Assembly: GCF_004339805.1 (NCBI RefSeq)
Contig: NZ_SLUI01000003.1
Coordinates: 248,001 to 312,000, forward strand
Origin: Anaerospora hongkongensis
Lineage (GTDB): Bacteria; Bacillota; Negativicutes; Sporomusales; DSM-15969
Direction of reading: 5' to 3'
DNA: 64,000 bases
A program made the translations under genes and the position numbers. Under the pieces are notes generated by a model. The model was not told the DNA's origin and searched no databases. It saw only the letters and a list, made by a program, of their open reading frames with translations. Positions 10,073 through 19,343 of this stretch are shown here, one piece after another (within the stretch, counting starts at the first letter, position 1; the number at the start of each line of letters is the position of its first letter).

Positions 10073-11507
10073 AAAATGGACCCTTGATCAGTTTTTTGGC
10101 ATGCGTGAAGATGTACTTACCCATTGGGCTACAGGCAAGGAAGTCAATCTGGAAGAGGCGTTTCAATATCATCAAACCATTCCGGCGAAAAAGCATTTTG
10201 CCAAACGCCTGGTTAAGGCTAAGCAAAAAGGGGAAACTCTTACCCAGCCCCGTGCCGGTGTGGCGCTGATTGATGAGCACATCAATTTGCTGAACTTCCT
10301 GCAAAGCGAAGGCGAAGCTGACTTGCTGCCTTCCACCATTGACAGCTATACCCGTCAAAATCAATACAAAGAAGCCCAAAACGGCATTGATGAAAGCCTT
10401 AAAGCAGGCCGGTCCCTGTTAAATGGCTTCCCCGCTGTTAATCATGGTGTAGTCGGTGTCCGCAAAGTTGTGGAAAGTGTTAATGGCCCGCTGCAAGTGC
10501 GGCATGGCACTCCTGATGCCCGTCTGCTGACCGAAATTACGCTGGCTGGTGGTTTTACCGCTTATGAAGGCGGCGGTATTTCGTACAATATTCCTTATGC
10601 AAAAAGTGTGTCCCTGGAAAGAACTATTTACGACTGGCAGTATTGCGACCGTCTGGTTGGCTATTATGCCGAGCAGGGAATTGAAATCAACCGTGAGCCT
10701 TTTGGTCCTCTGACCGGTACGCTGGTTCCGCCAAGCATTTCTCATTCGGTAGCAATCATTGAAGGGATTCTGGCAGCCGAGCAGGGCGTTAAGAATATTA
10801 CCCTTGGTTACGGCCAATGCGGTAATCTGTTCCAGGATATCGCCGCGATTAAAGCGCTGGAACAATTAGCCGAAGAATACTTAGCGAAGCACGGTTACGG
10901 TGATTGCGTACTGACAACTGTTTTCCATCAATGGATGGGCGGCTTCCCGCAGGATGAGGCAAAAGCCTTCTCGGTTATTTCCTGGGGTGCGGCAGCGGCT
11001 GCTTTAGCGAAAGCGACCAAAGTTATCGTTAAGACTCCTCATGAAGCACTTGGCATTCCGACCAAAGAGGCCAATGCTCAGGGACTCAGAGCAACGAAGC
11101 AGTTAATTAACATGCTCAGTGATCAGGCCTTCCCGGCTACTGCTGAAATTGATGCGGAAATTGCCATTATTAAAGCAGAAACCCGCTGCATTCTTGACAA
11201 GGTGTTTGAAATGGGCGACGGCGACTTCGCAGTTGGTGCCGTACGGGCTTTTGCCGCCGGTATCATCGACGTTCCCTTTGCTCCAAGCAAATTTAACTTA
11301 AATAAAATTCTGCCTGCCCGTGATAATAATGGCGCAGTCCGCTTATTTGAAGTGGGTAATCTGCCCTTCACCCAGGATATCATTGATTTCCACCGTGCCA
11401 AAATTGATGAGCGTGCCAAGTTTGAAGGACGTAATGCCAGCTTCCAAATGGTTATTGACGATATATATGCCATATCACACGGCCGCCTGGTAGGCCGTCC
11501 GCGTTAA
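10056..11507 (+). CDS. glmE: Methylaspartate (glutamate) mutase, epsilon subunit
   Basis: The large catalytic subunit (483 aa, the same size as clostridial GlmE) of adenosylcobalamin-dependent glutamate mutase; it forms the TIM barrel that binds substrate. Typical segments are [40 protein letters not shown] and [14 protein letters not shown]. The start is GTG 10056, set by GGAGGG at 10043-10048. A TTG at 10038 gives six extra residues but lacks a site. The gene overlaps glmL by 17 bases and is followed after 12 bases by mal. Confidence 0.96.
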   Translation: MELKNKKWTLDQFFGMREDVLTHWATGKEVNLEEAFQYHQTIPAKKHFAKRLVKAKQKGETLTQPRAGVALIDEHINLLNFLQSEGEADLLPSTIDSYTRQNQYKEAQNGIDESLKAGRSLLNGFPAVNHGVVGVRKVVESVNGPLQVRHGTPDARLLTEITLAGGFTAYEGGGISYNIPYAKSVSLERTIYDWQYCDRLVGYYAEQGIEINREPFGPLTGTLVPPSISHSVAIIEGILAAEQGVKNITLGYGQCGNLFQDIAAIKALEQLAEEYLAKHGYGDCVLTTVFHQWMGGFPQDEAKAFSVISWGAAAAALAKATKVIVKTPHEALGIPTKEANAQGLRATKQLINMLSDQAFPATAEIDAEIAIIKAETRCILDKVFEMGDGDFAVGAVRAFAAGIIDVPFAPSKFNLNKILPARDNNGAVRLFEVGNLPFTQDIIDFHRAKIDERAKFEGRNASFQMVIDDIYAISHGRLVGRPR

Positions 11508-11519
11508 GGAGGAGAAAAA

Positions 11520-12767
11520 ATGAAAATTATTGATGTTGTAGCATCCCGTGGTCTTACCGGTTTTTACTTCGATGATCAACGGGCGATTAAAGCCAATGCC
11601 GGACATGACGGTTTCACCTATGTGGGTCAGCCAGTTACACCGGGCTTTACCGCTATCCGCCAGGCCGGCGAATCCGTATCGGTTATGCTGGTACTGGAAG
11701 ACGGACAAGTTGCTTATGGCGATTGCGCTGCCGTACAATACAGCGGAGCCGGCGGACGGGATCCTGTTTTCCTTGCCGATGACTTCATTCCGGTTGTTGA
11801 GAACCTGATCAAACCGCAGCTTGTTAACCGCGAATTGAATTCTTTTAAAACGCTGGCTGAAGAAGTGGATAATCTGGTTGATCCCGGTACAGGCAAGCAA
11901 ATTCACACGGCGCTGCGCTACGGTGTTACGCAGGCTATTTTGGATGCTGTTGCCAAAGCAAAAAAACAACTGATGTGCGAAGTAATTGCTGATGAATACA
12001 ATACGGTGGTTAGCGACCGGGAGATCCCTGTTTTTGCTCAATCCGGTGATGACCGCTATTTGAATCCTGACAAAATGATCATTAAAAAAGCACAGGTGCT
12101 GCCGCATGCCCTGATTAATAACGTGAAAGAAAAACTGGGCGAAAAAGGCGAACTGCTGCTGGAATATGTGGAGTGGCTGCGCAACCGTATCCTGGCGATC
12201 CGTTCCAGTGAAGAATATCAGCCTACCCTGCATATCGACGTATATGGTACGTTCGGTCTTGCCTTTAACAATGAAATCGAACCGATGATCGCGTATTTCC
12301 GTGAACTGGAAAAAGCGGCGGCTCCCTTAAAGCTGCGCATTGAAGGTCCGGTTGACGTCGAAGACCGGGATAAGCAGATTGAGGTGCTGAAAGAAATCAC
12401 TGCCCGCCTTCATCAGGAAAACATTGATGTTGAAATTGTTGCCGATGAGTGGTGCAATACCCTGGCCGACATTAAACTGTTTGCTGATGAGCGTGCCGGT
12501 GATATGCTGCAAATTAAAACTCCTGACCTTGGCGGTATTAACAACATTATCGAAGCAGTGTTATACTGTAAAGAAAAAGGTATCGGTGCTTACCAGGGCG
12601 GTACTTGCAATGAGACCGACCGTTCCGCGCAAGTATGCGTTCATATCGCTATGGCTACACAGCCTGTGCAAATGCTGGCCAAGCCAGGCATGGGTGTTGA
12701 CGAAGGCCTGATGATTGTCTATAACGAAATGAGCCGTATTTTGTCCTTGCGGAAGGCACGCCGGTAG
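11520..12767 (+). CDS. mal: Methylaspartate ammonia-lyase
   Basis: This enolase-superfamily enzyme (415 aa) removes ammonia from 3-methylaspartate to give mesaconate. Visible are the N-terminal capping domain, HIDVYGTFG with the metal-binding region, IEGPVD, VADEWCNTLADI, and the C-terminal QGGTCNETDRSAQVCVHIAM, all typical of the family. KTPDLGGINN contains the expected catalytic Lys segment. AAGGAGGAG precedes ATG 11520. It is the second committed step of the pathway encoded here. The next enzyme, mesaconase, is not in the window. Confidence 0.96.
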   Translation: MKIIDVVASRGLTGFYFDDQRAIKANAGHDGFTYVGQPVTPGFTAIRQAGESVSVMLVLEDGQVAYGDCAAVQYSGAGGRDPVFLADDFIPVVENLIKPQLVNRELNSFKTLAEEVDNLVDPGTGKQIHTALRYGVTQAILDAVAKAKKQLMCEVIADEYNTVVSDREIPVFAQSGDDRYLNPDKMIIKKAQVLPHALINNVKEKLGEKGELLLEYVEWLRNRILAIRSSEEYQPTLHIDVYGTFGLAFNNEIEPMIAYFRELEKAAAPLKLRIEGPVDVEDRDKQIEVLKEITARLHQENIDVEIVADEWCNTLADIKLFADERAGDMLQIKTPDLGGINNIIEAVLYCKEKGIGAYQGGTCNETDRSAQVCVHIAMATQPVQMLAKPGMGVDEGLMIVYNEMSRILSLRKARR

Positions 12768-12781
12768 AAACGGAGGAAAAA

Positions 12782-13723
12782 ATGAAATCACCCGGACTTA
12801 GCGACCAATTGATGTATTCCAGCTACTTTGCTCCCCGGGGGCGCAACCGTATGTATATTCTGGGGCAGCAGCTTAGCGGTCGCTATCTGTCTCCGCTTGA
12901 CAGGCTGATCGGGATTATCGGTGAGTCGGGAGCGGGGAAATCGTCGCTGGTACGGGGGATGTTTCCCGGCTTGGAATTGACTAATGATGACGATGGTGTG
13001 AATATTCGTCCGCTGCCGCTGTTAAAAAATATCGATAAAGGCTTTTTTTCCAGCCATACCTATCATGTGGATATCCGCTTTGAATTGGCGTTTACACAGA
13101 TTCATGTACTGGCCGAAGCGGTACAGAAAGCTTTAGCGCAGGAGAAACGGGTAATTGTCGAGCATTTTGATTTGCTCTATCCTGTTTTAGGGCGCAATGC
13201 TGATGTGCTGTTAGGGGTTGGCGGCGAGGTGATTGTCGTGCGGCCAACGGTATTCGGACCTTTTCCCAAAGAACTCATTGAAGTCGTGACCAAGACACTG
13301 CGTTACCGCAAGATGGCGCATACGGCGGAAGATTTGACTGCCCGGATTTTGGTTAATGATTATCAGGCATTCCTGCCTTTCAGCCATCGTGATGTCCATC
13401 ATGGTTTTGTGTTGGAATATCCCATCGAGCTGGATGCCGATCTTCGGGAAGTGGAAAAAAAGGTTAGAGCGATGATTGATGATGGCGTTGATATTTGCTA
13501 TGCAGATGAAACACACATTCGTATTGGAACCGATATGTGGTCCTGCTCGGGGCCGCGGACTCATGTGAAAAACACGGAAGACATTGAGAATTTCCGGCTG
13601 CTGTATGAATATAAATATGATCCTAAGACAAAGTCTTTCCTGATTATCGGCCTGGTCGGTACGCTGAAAGATGACTTAGATGGTTTTGCCGGATTGACAT
13701 TAATGGCTTCTGGGCATTGCTAA
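12782..13723 (+). CDS. P-loop NTPase fused to an alanyl-tRNA synthetase SAD-like domain
   Basis: A 313-residue protein of uncertain role in the middle of the methylaspartate operon. Residues 43-60 contain a clear Walker A, GESGAGKSS, in a strand-loop-helix setting. Residues about 195-300 resemble the second additional (editing-associated) domain of AlaRS/AlaX: S-H202-R-D-V-H206-H gives the HxxxH metal motif, and C255-SGPRT-H261-VKNTEDIENFRL parallels CGGTHVKNTGEIG of AlaRS, but with two extra residues between Cys and His. GGAGG before ATG 12782 and tight spacing place it in the operon between mal and citD. It could be an accessory or cofactor-related factor; it does not look like mesaconase. 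Domain calls are by motif only. Confidence 0.75.
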   Translation: MKSPGLSDQLMYSSYFAPRGRNRMYILGQQLSGRYLSPLDRLIGIIGESGAGKSSLVRGMFPGLELTNDDDGVNIRPLPLLKNIDKGFFSSHTYHVDIRFELAFTQIHVLAEAVQKALAQEKRVIVEHFDLLYPVLGRNADVLLGVGGEVIVVRPTVFGPFPKELIEVVTKTLRYRKMAHTAEDLTARILVNDYQAFLPFSHRDVHHGFVLEYPIELDADLREVEKKVRAMIDDGVDICYADETHIRIGTDMWSCSGPRTHVKNTEDIENFRLLYEYKYDPKTKSFLIIGLVGTLKDDLDGFAGLTLMASGHC

Positions 13724-13780
13724 TTGTGCTGCCTCGTTTCGGGGCAGCCTTCTCTATATCGCAAGAGAGGTGTGAAAACT

Positions 13781-14074
13781 ATGGTACAACTACTACGGCC
13801 TGCGCAGGCAGGTACGCTGGAATCGAATGATATTATGATAACGGTTGCTCCCGGTGAGGCCGGAAGCGGTATGGTGCTGGAACTGGACAGTATTGTTATG
13901 CCACAGTATGGTGCTGCCATTCGTCAGACAATCGCTGAGACAGTAGCCAAGCAGAGTGTGGTTGATATTTACATAAAAGCCGTTGACCGGGGAGCCCTGG
14001 ATTGCACGATACGGGCAAGACTGCTGGCTGTTCTGGCTCGGGCCGGTGTTATAGGTGAGGAGGCGCTAGTATGA
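13781..14074 (+). CDS. citD: Citrate/citramalate lyase acyl carrier protein (gamma subunit)
   Basis: A 97-residue acyl carrier protein carrying the phosphoribosyl-dephospho-CoA prosthetic group. The prosthetic Ser is expected in AGTLESNDIMI near residue 14, and LDSIVMPQYG and RGALDCTIRARL match CitD. The ATG at 13781 is preceded by AGAGAGGTG; longer frames upstream lack a site. It overlaps citE by 4 bases. In an operon for methylaspartate breakdown the complex more plausibly acts on citramalate, whose lyase is homologous to citrate lyase. Confidence 0.93.
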   Translation: MVQLLRPAQAGTLESNDIMITVAPGEAGSGMVLELDSIVMPQYGAAIRQTIAETVAKQSVVDIYIKAVDRGALDCTIRARLLAVLARAGVIGEEALV

Positions 14075-14949
14075 CGGTTTTACGCAGAACAATGCTGTTT
14101 TTACCGGGCAACAACCCGGGAATGCTGCAAAATGGCGGGATTTTTGGTGCCGACTCCCTAATATTGGATCTGGAAGACGCTGTGGCCCCTGCTGAGAAAG
14201 ATACGGCCCGCCTGTTAGTAGCTCATGCCTTGCGGGAAGTCGATTACAGCGGCTGTGAAAAAGTAGTGCGCATTAATACCTTGGATACTTTCGGTAAACA
14301 GGATATTCGCGCCATTGTTCCCTGCCGCCCGGATGCGCTGCTCGTTCCTAAGGTGCAGAGTGCTGAGGATATCCGCGCAGTTGCCGCTGAGATTGCTGCT
14401 GTCGAACAGGCAGGGCAAGCGCCTGTGGGCATTATTGCGCTGATTGAAACACCGCGCGGTCTGGCAGAGGCTTATTCCATTGCTTCGGCCAGTGACCGAC
14501 TCCTGGCATTGGCTTTAGGAGCTGAAGATTACACGGCTTCTCTGGGGGCGCAGCGTACCAAAGAAGGCACGGAAATCGTAAGTGCCCGGGCGGCATTGGT
14601 TAATGCGGCGGCAGCTGCCGGGATACAATCGATCGATACTCCCTTTACAGACGTAAATGACGAAGAGGGCTTGGTAAAGGACACGGCTTTTGCCAAACAA
14701 TTGGGCTTTAAAGGCAAACTGACGATTAATCCCCGTCAAATTGACAGCATTCATACGGTATTTAACCCCAGCAGCAAAGAAATTGACTGGGCAGAGCGGG
14801 TGATGCTGGCGATTCGGCAGGCAGAGGCTGAAGGGTCGGGTGTAGCGTCTTTAGATGGCAAGATGGTGGATGCGCCGATTGTCAACCGGGCGGAGCGGAC
14901 ACTGTATTTAGCTGATTTGCTTGGGCTCAGGAGGGGGACAGAGGAATGA
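14071..14949 (+). CDS. citE: Citrate/citramalate lyase beta subunit (citryl-CoA lyase type)
   Basis: A 292-residue TIM-barrel CitE-family protein. This subunit cleaves the acyl thioester on the carrier protein to release the keto acid (pyruvate if the substrate is citramalate). Typical residues are RRTMLFLPGNNPGM, DSLILDLEDAVAP, VVRINTLD and LALGAEDYTASLG. It overlaps citD and citF by 4 bases on each side, so the three subunits are translationally coupled in equal amounts. Confidence 0.95.
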   Translation: MTVLRRTMLFLPGNNPGMLQNGGIFGADSLILDLEDAVAPAEKDTARLLVAHALREVDYSGCEKVVRINTLDTFGKQDIRAIVPCRPDALLVPKVQSAEDIRAVAAEIAAVEQAGQAPVGIIALIETPRGLAEAYSIASASDRLLALALGAEDYTASLGAQRTKEGTEIVSARAALVNAAAAAGIQSIDTPFTDVNDEEGLVKDTAFAKQLGFKGKLTINPRQIDSIHTVFNPSSKEIDWAERVMLAIRQAEAEGSGVASLDGKMVDAPIVNRAERTLYLADLLGLRRGTEE

Positions 14950-16487
14950 AGAACACGTTAAACCGCGAAATACCGGAAACTATCGCAGGCTATGGCAAAG
15001 TCAAACCCTACGCCGGTGCATTTGCTACCGCGCCGGATATGGGTCGTCAGGCTCCGCCGGTGAAACGCATCATTCCCGGTGAGAGCAAGCTGCTTGCCTC
15101 GCTGGAAGAAGTATTCCTAAAGATTCCCGTCACCGACGGTATGACCTTATCTTTTCACCATCATTTCCGCAATGGTGATGGTGTTGTTAACCAGGTACTG
15201 GCTGTTGCCGCTAAGCTGGGGATAAAGAACCTGAAAGTTGCCTTAAGCTCCATTTTCCCAGTCCATAAGCCACTGATTGACCATATTAAAAATGGCGTGG
15301 TTACTGCACTGGATACCAATTATATGTCCGGGCCGGTAGCCGAGGCTGTTTCGGCAGGAATACTCGAACAGCCGGTTGTGCTCAGGACTCATGGCGGACG
15401 TGCCAGAGCGATTGAATGCGGGCAGCTGAAAATCGATGTGGCCTTTATTGCCGCACCTGCTGCCGATGAATATGGCAATGTAAACGGGGTACAGGGGCCG
15501 GCTGCCTGCGGATCGCTGGGCTATAGCCTTCCCGATGCCGAATATGCCGATTGTGTGGTTGCCGTCACTGATTATCTGGTAGAATATCCGTTGTCGCCGG
15601 TATCGATTCCGCAGACACGGGTTGATTATGTAGTCACTGTTGATCAGGTAGGCGACCCTAAAGGCATTGTGTCAGGCACAACCCGGATTACCAAAGATCC
15701 GGTAGGTCTTAAAATTGCTGCTACGGCAGCACGGGTTATCCAGGCTGCCGGTATGATCAAGGATGGTTTTTCCTTCCAGACCGGTGCGGGCGGGGCTTCG
15801 TTGGCTGCTGCTCACTTTGTCCGGAAAATGATGGAAGAGGCTAACGTAACAGGCAGCTTTGCGTTGGGCGGTATTACCGGCTATATGGTGGAAATGCTGG
15901 AGCAGGGCTTGTTTAAAAAGCTGATTGACGTACAGGGCTTTGACTTGGAGGCAATTCGCTCTATTGCTGCCAATCCTAACCATCTGGAAGTAAGTGCCGG
16001 ATTTTATGCCAGCCCGTATAACAAGGGCTGTGCTGTTAACAAGCTGGATGTCGTTATTCTCGGCGCCACAGAAATCGATACTGACTTTAATGTCAATGTT
16101 GTTACCGCTTCGGATGGCGTCATTATGGGCGGCTCCGGCGGGCACAGCGATGCTGCTGCCGGGGCGAGAATCACGATTGTTGTCGCCAATTTAATCCGGG
16201 GCAGACTGCCGATTATTATGGACCGGGTATTGACGGCAACAACGCCAGGAGAGACAATAGACGTACTGGTCACCGAACGGGGAGTGGCGGTAAATCCGCG
16301 CCGGCCTGAACTGAAAGCACAGCTGCTTGCTGCCGGGCTGCCGGTAAAAGAGATCGTTGAATTAAAACAGTTAGCAGAAAAGATTTCCGGGGTTCCGGCT
16401 CCGGTTGTTACAGGAGAAAAGGTTGTAGCCGTTATTGAATATCGTGACGGTACAATCATTGACGTTGTTCGCCAGACAAGGAGGTAA
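14946..16487 (+). CDS. citF: Citrate/citramalate lyase alpha subunit (CoA-transferase type)
   Basis: A 513-residue CitF-family subunit that transfers the carrier protein between acetyl and the substrate acyl group. Recognisable segments are FHHHFRNGDGVVNQ, RTHGGRARAIECGQLKIDVAF, AAPAADEYGNVNG, GAGGASLA and IMGGSGGHSDAAAGA. Length is standard. The stop lies inside the GGAGG that serves citC, two bases before its ATG. Confidence 0.95.
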   Translation: MKNTLNREIPETIAGYGKVKPYAGAFATAPDMGRQAPPVKRIIPGESKLLASLEEVFLKIPVTDGMTLSFHHHFRNGDGVVNQVLAVAAKLGIKNLKVALSSIFPVHKPLIDHIKNGVVTALDTNYMSGPVAEAVSAGILEQPVVLRTHGGRARAIECGQLKIDVAFIAAPAADEYGNVNGVQGPAACGSLGYSLPDAEYADCVVAVTDYLVEYPLSPVSIPQTRVDYVVTVDQVGDPKGIVSGTTRITKDPVGLKIAATAARVIQAAGMIKDGFSFQTGAGGASLAAAHFVRKMMEEANVTGSFALGGITGYMVEMLEQGLFKKLIDVQGFDLEAIRSIAANPNHLEVSAGFYASPYNKGCAVNKLDVVILGATEIDTDFNVNVVTASDGVIMGGSGGHSDAAAGARITIVVANLIRGRLPIIMDRVLTATTPGETIDVLVTERGVAVNPRRPELKAQLLAAGLPVKEIVELKQLAEKISGVPAPVVTGEKVVAVIEYRDGTIIDVVRQTRR

Positions 16488-16489
16488 CT

Positions 16490-17536
16490 ATGGAATGGAG
16501 CAATATTGAAAAACGGGTAGTTAACCTGAAAAATGCGGCTGAAGTGGCAGAGATCCGCTCTTTTTTGGAGGGGTTTGAACTGTCGTTTGAGGGCGAAATG
16601 GATTATACGCTTGCCTTTTACCGGGGCGAAGTACTTGTTGCGACCGGATCATTACAGGGGGAAGTGCTGCGCAATATTGCTGTTGATGAAACCCTGCAAG
16701 GGGAAGGGCTGACATCGCAGGTAGTAAGCGGTTTGATGAGTGAAGCCGCCCGGCGGGGACGATATCACTATTTCCTGTATACAAAGCCGGATAAAGCGCA
16801 CCTGTTCACTGCGCTGGGCTTTCAACTGGTAGCGCAGGCGGATTACGCTGCGCTGCTGGAAACGGGACTGGGATCAATCAACAGCTACTGCCGCGAGAGT
16901 GCGAAATATGCCGCTCATTTGCCGGCAGGACCGCGGGCTGCTCTGGTGGTAAACTGTAATCCCTTTACATTGGGGCATCAGGCTGTTATTGCGAAAGCGG
17001 CACGGGAAAATGCAGCTGTCATTGTTTTGGTCGTAAGTGAGGACAAATCCTTATTTCCCTTTGATGTGCGACTGAAGCTGATCAAGGAAGGTTTAGCCGG
17101 TTATTCCAATATTGCTGTAGTTCCTGGCGGGAAGTATATTGTTTCGGCCGCTACGTTTCCCGGTTACTTTACCAAGGGACAGCAGACCGTTGCGGCCCAA
17201 ACCCGTTTGGATGCCACAATTTTTGCTTCCCGTATTGCACCTGAACTGGGGATTGCGGTCCGCTATGTAGGCGATGAGCCGTATTGTCCGGTAACAAATG
17301 CCTATAATCAGGCGTTGCAGGAGATTTTGCCTGCTAACGGTATTGCAGTAAAGGTAATGCCCCGTCTGGCGGTTGCAGGGGAAGCGGTGAGTGCTTCCCG
17401 CGTGCGGGAGCTGATCCGCCAGGGCGACTGGGAGTCCATTCGCTTGCTGGTGCCTGACAGTACGTACCGCTACCTGGTTTCACCCGAGGCGGCTGCCGTT
17501 CTGGCAAACATCCGGCAAAATAATACCAGACATTAA
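16490..17536 (+). CDS. citC: [Citrate (pro-3S)-lyase] ligase
   Basis: A 348-residue ligase that acetylates the thiol of the lyase carrier protein with acetate and ATP, switching the lyase on. The N-terminal 130 residues are a GNAT-like domain (NIAVDETLQGEGLTSQVV). The C-terminal part is a nucleotidyltransferase with NCNPFTLGHQ, a variant of the HxGH-type site, and GDEPYCPVTNAYN. AAGGAGGT leads ATG 16490. No citX or citG for making and attaching the prosthetic group follows, so these must be elsewhere. Confidence 0.94.
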   Translation: MEWSNIEKRVVNLKNAAEVAEIRSFLEGFELSFEGEMDYTLAFYRGEVLVATGSLQGEVLRNIAVDETLQGEGLTSQVVSGLMSEAARRGRYHYFLYTKPDKAHLFTALGFQLVAQADYAALLETGLGSINSYCRESAKYAAHLPAGPRAALVVNCNPFTLGHQAVIAKAARENAAVIVLVVSEDKSLFPFDVRLKLIKEGLAGYSNIAVVPGGKYIVSAATFPGYFTKGQQTVAAQTRLDATIFASRIAPELGIAVRYVGDEPYCPVTNAYNQALQEILPANGIAVKVMPRLAVAGEAVSASRVRELIRQGDWESIRLLVPDSTYRYLVSPEAAAVLANIRQNNTRH

Positions 17537-17543
17537 AAATTAG

Positions 17544-17590
17544 GACGACGAAGCGGGAATAATCGCATTATTTCCGCTTCGTCGTCTTGC
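17544..17590 (+). terminator. Long hairpin after citC
   Basis: GACGACGAAGCGG (17544-17556) pairs with CCGCTTCGTCGTC (17574-17586); the stem continues as a G-T pair and AATAAT/ATTATT around a 3-base loop, about 20 pairs in all. Only TTGCTTAT follows, so the T tract is poor. It ends the cit operon and may work as a transcript-end stabiliser as well as a terminator. Confidence 0.6.
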
Positions 17591-17616
17591 TTATCCCCCT
17601 ATGTTTCCTCTACAAT
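17587..17616 (+). promoter_or_regulatory. Promoter of the malic enzyme gene
   Basis: TTGCTT (17587-17592), an 18-base spacer and TACAAT (17611-17616) lie about 50 bases before the GTG start. Pattern match. Confidence 0.5.
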
Positions 17617-17663
17617 ATACATTAGGTGACGGTTGTCTGCCGCATCATGAGAGGGGTATATAC

Positions 17664-18890
17664 GTGGATATAAGAGAGGCAGCTTTGAAGCTGCACAGAG
17701 ACAATCAGGGCAAACTGGCAGTTGCCAGCAAGGTTCCCCTGGCTACAAGGGAAGATCTCAGTCTTGCTTATACACCGGGAGTTGCCGAGCCTTGCAAGGA
17801 GATCAAGGCTGACAAGGATTTGTCATTTGCCTTAACCTGCCGCGGCAATATGGTGGCAATTGTCTCGGATGGCACCCGTGTTTTAGGCTTGGGGGATATT
17901 GGTCCGGAAGCGGCAATGCCCGTAATGGAAGGCAAAGCGGTGCTGTTTAAAGTATTTGGTGATGTTGATGCCATACCAATCTGCCTTGATACCAAAGATC
18001 CTGACAAAATTATTGAAACGGTAAGGCTCTTGCAGCCGACGTTTGCCGGTATTAACCTGGAGGATCTCGCCTCTCCCAAATGCTATGATATTGAAGACCG
18101 CTTGAAGGAAATCATGGACATTCCTGTATTCCATGACGATCAGCATGGAACGGCAATAGCTGCCTTGTCGGCTGTTTTGGGAGCGCTCCGTTATGTAAAG
18201 AAAGAACTAGCAACAGCAAAGATCGTTGTTAACGGCGCTGGTGCCGCAGGCAGTGCTATTGGCCGCTTGCTGGTCAATGCAGGTGCTGAGAATGTAACGA
18301 TGGTCGATATCCAGGGAGCTCTTTATGAAGGGATGCCAGGACTTAACCGCGTCCAGGAACAATTAGCCCGCACTACTAATAAAGCGAAGGTGAAAGGGAG
18401 CTTTGCGCAAATCGCCAAGGGTGCTGATGTGATCATCGGTGTGTCTGCACCGGGAGCCTTTACTGCCGAAATTATTGCTTCTATGAACGAACCGGTTGTC
18501 ATTGCCATGGCGAATCCTGTGCCGGAAATCATGTATAATGAGGCAAAAGCTGCCGGAGCGGTAGTGGCGGGGACCGGGCGTTCCGATGCCCCTAATCAGG
18601 TCAATAATGTTACGGTATTCCCCGGAGTATTTCGCGGCGCTATGGATGTGCGTGCCCGCCAGATAAACGAAGAAATGAAAATCGCCGCCGCTTATGCAAT
18701 AGCCGGTTTGGTGGCTGATGATGAACTGCGGGAAGATTTTGTTGTCCCTGATGCATTTGATCCCCGGGTAGCCCCTGCAGTAGCGGCTGCGGTGGCAAAA
18801 GCGGCGATTGAAACCGGCGTAGCCCGCATCCAGGTTGATCCGGAGATTATCCGTGCTAAGACTGCTGCCCGTGTAAAACTTGGCAAATAA
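17664..18890 (+). CDS. NAD(P)-dependent malic enzyme (malate to pyruvate)
   Basis: A 408-residue short-form bacterial malic enzyme; it oxidatively decarboxylates malate to pyruvate and CO2. Signatures are YTPGVAEPCKEI, GLGDIGPEAAMPVMEGKA with the metal/substrate region, FHDDQHGTAIA, and the Rossmann glycine motif NGAGAAGSAIGRLL, with cofactor specificity unresolved. The GTG at 17664 follows GAGGGG at 17651-17656; an ATG 63 bases earlier lacks such a site and overlaps the promoter area. It is monocistronic, between the cit hairpin and the tRNA leader, and could feed pyruvate metabolism along with the citramalate lyase. Confidence 0.93.
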   Translation: MDIREAALKLHRDNQGKLAVASKVPLATREDLSLAYTPGVAEPCKEIKADKDLSFALTCRGNMVAIVSDGTRVLGLGDIGPEAAMPVMEGKAVLFKVFGDVDAIPICLDTKDPDKIIETVRLLQPTFAGINLEDLASPKCYDIEDRLKEIMDIPVFHDDQHGTAIAALSAVLGALRYVKKELATAKIVVNGAGAAGSAIGRLLVNAGAENVTMVDIQGALYEGMPGLNRVQEQLARTTNKAKVKGSFAQIAKGADVIIGVSAPGAFTAEIIASMNEPVVIAMANPVPEIMYNEAKAAGAVVAGTGRSDAPNQVNNVTVFPGVFRGAMDVRARQINEEMKIAAAYAIAGLVADDELREDFVVPDAFDPRVAPAVAAAVAKAAIETGVARIQVDPEIIRAKTAARVKLGK

Positions 18891-18912
18891 ACCAAAATAT
18901 CACAAATGCTGC

Positions 18913-18985
18913 TTGACATAATATAAAACATCTGTTATTATAATATTTGTCTTCAAGAGTGGCCGGAGTAAGCGCTCTGGCCACT
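18913..18985 (+). promoter_or_regulatory. Upstream promoter-like element and hairpin before the tRNA cluster
   Basis: TTGACA (18913-18918) and TATAAT (18939-18944) are 20 bases apart, longer than ideal. They are followed by a strong hairpin in which AGTGGCC (18958-18964) pairs with GGCCACT (18979-18985), extended by GAG/CTC. No T run follows on either strand, so it is not an ordinary terminator. It may be a processed leader of the tRNA transcript. Confidence 0.4.
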
Positions 18986-19013
18986 AACTTGAAAAAAGAT
19001 GTTGAAAAATGTG

Positions 19014-19043
19014 TTGACATTAAAACATCGAATGTGATATAAT
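19014..19043 (+). promoter_or_regulatory. Strong tRNA promoter
   Basis: Consensus TTGACA (19014-19019), 18 bases and consensus TATAAT (19038-19043) lie 15 bases before tRNA-Pro. Confidence 0.85.
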
Positions 19044-19057
19044 GATTCTTGTGTTAA

Positions 19058-19134
19058 CGGGGCGTAGCGCAGTTTGGTAGCGCACCTGGCTTGGGACCAG
19101 GGGGTCGCAGGTTCGAATCCTGCCGCTCCGACCA
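19058..19134 (+). tRNA. tRNA-Pro (anticodon TGG)
   Basis: A 77-base cloverleaf with acceptor CGGGGCG/CGCTCCG, GGTTCGAATCC T arm, anticodon TGG at 19092-19094 and encoded CCA. First of three tRNAs behind one promoter. Confidence 0.95.
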
Positions 19135-19159
19135 TTTCAATTTCATAATAATAAAACGT

Positions 19160-19233
19160 GCGGGTGTAGCTCAATGGTAGAGTCCTAGCCTTCCAAGCTA
19201 GCTGCGTGGGTTCGATTCCCATCACCCGCTCCA
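19160..19233 (+). tRNA. tRNA-Gly (anticodon TCC)
   Basis: A 74-base cloverleaf with acceptor GCGGGTG/CACCCGC, T arm GGTTCGATTCC, anticodon TCC at 19192-19194 and encoded CCA. Confidence 0.95.
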
Positions 19234-19248
19234 TTTTTATGTTTATAT

Positions 19249-19325
<77 letters not shown>

Positions 19326-19343
19326 TATGAACCCAGAAGAATA

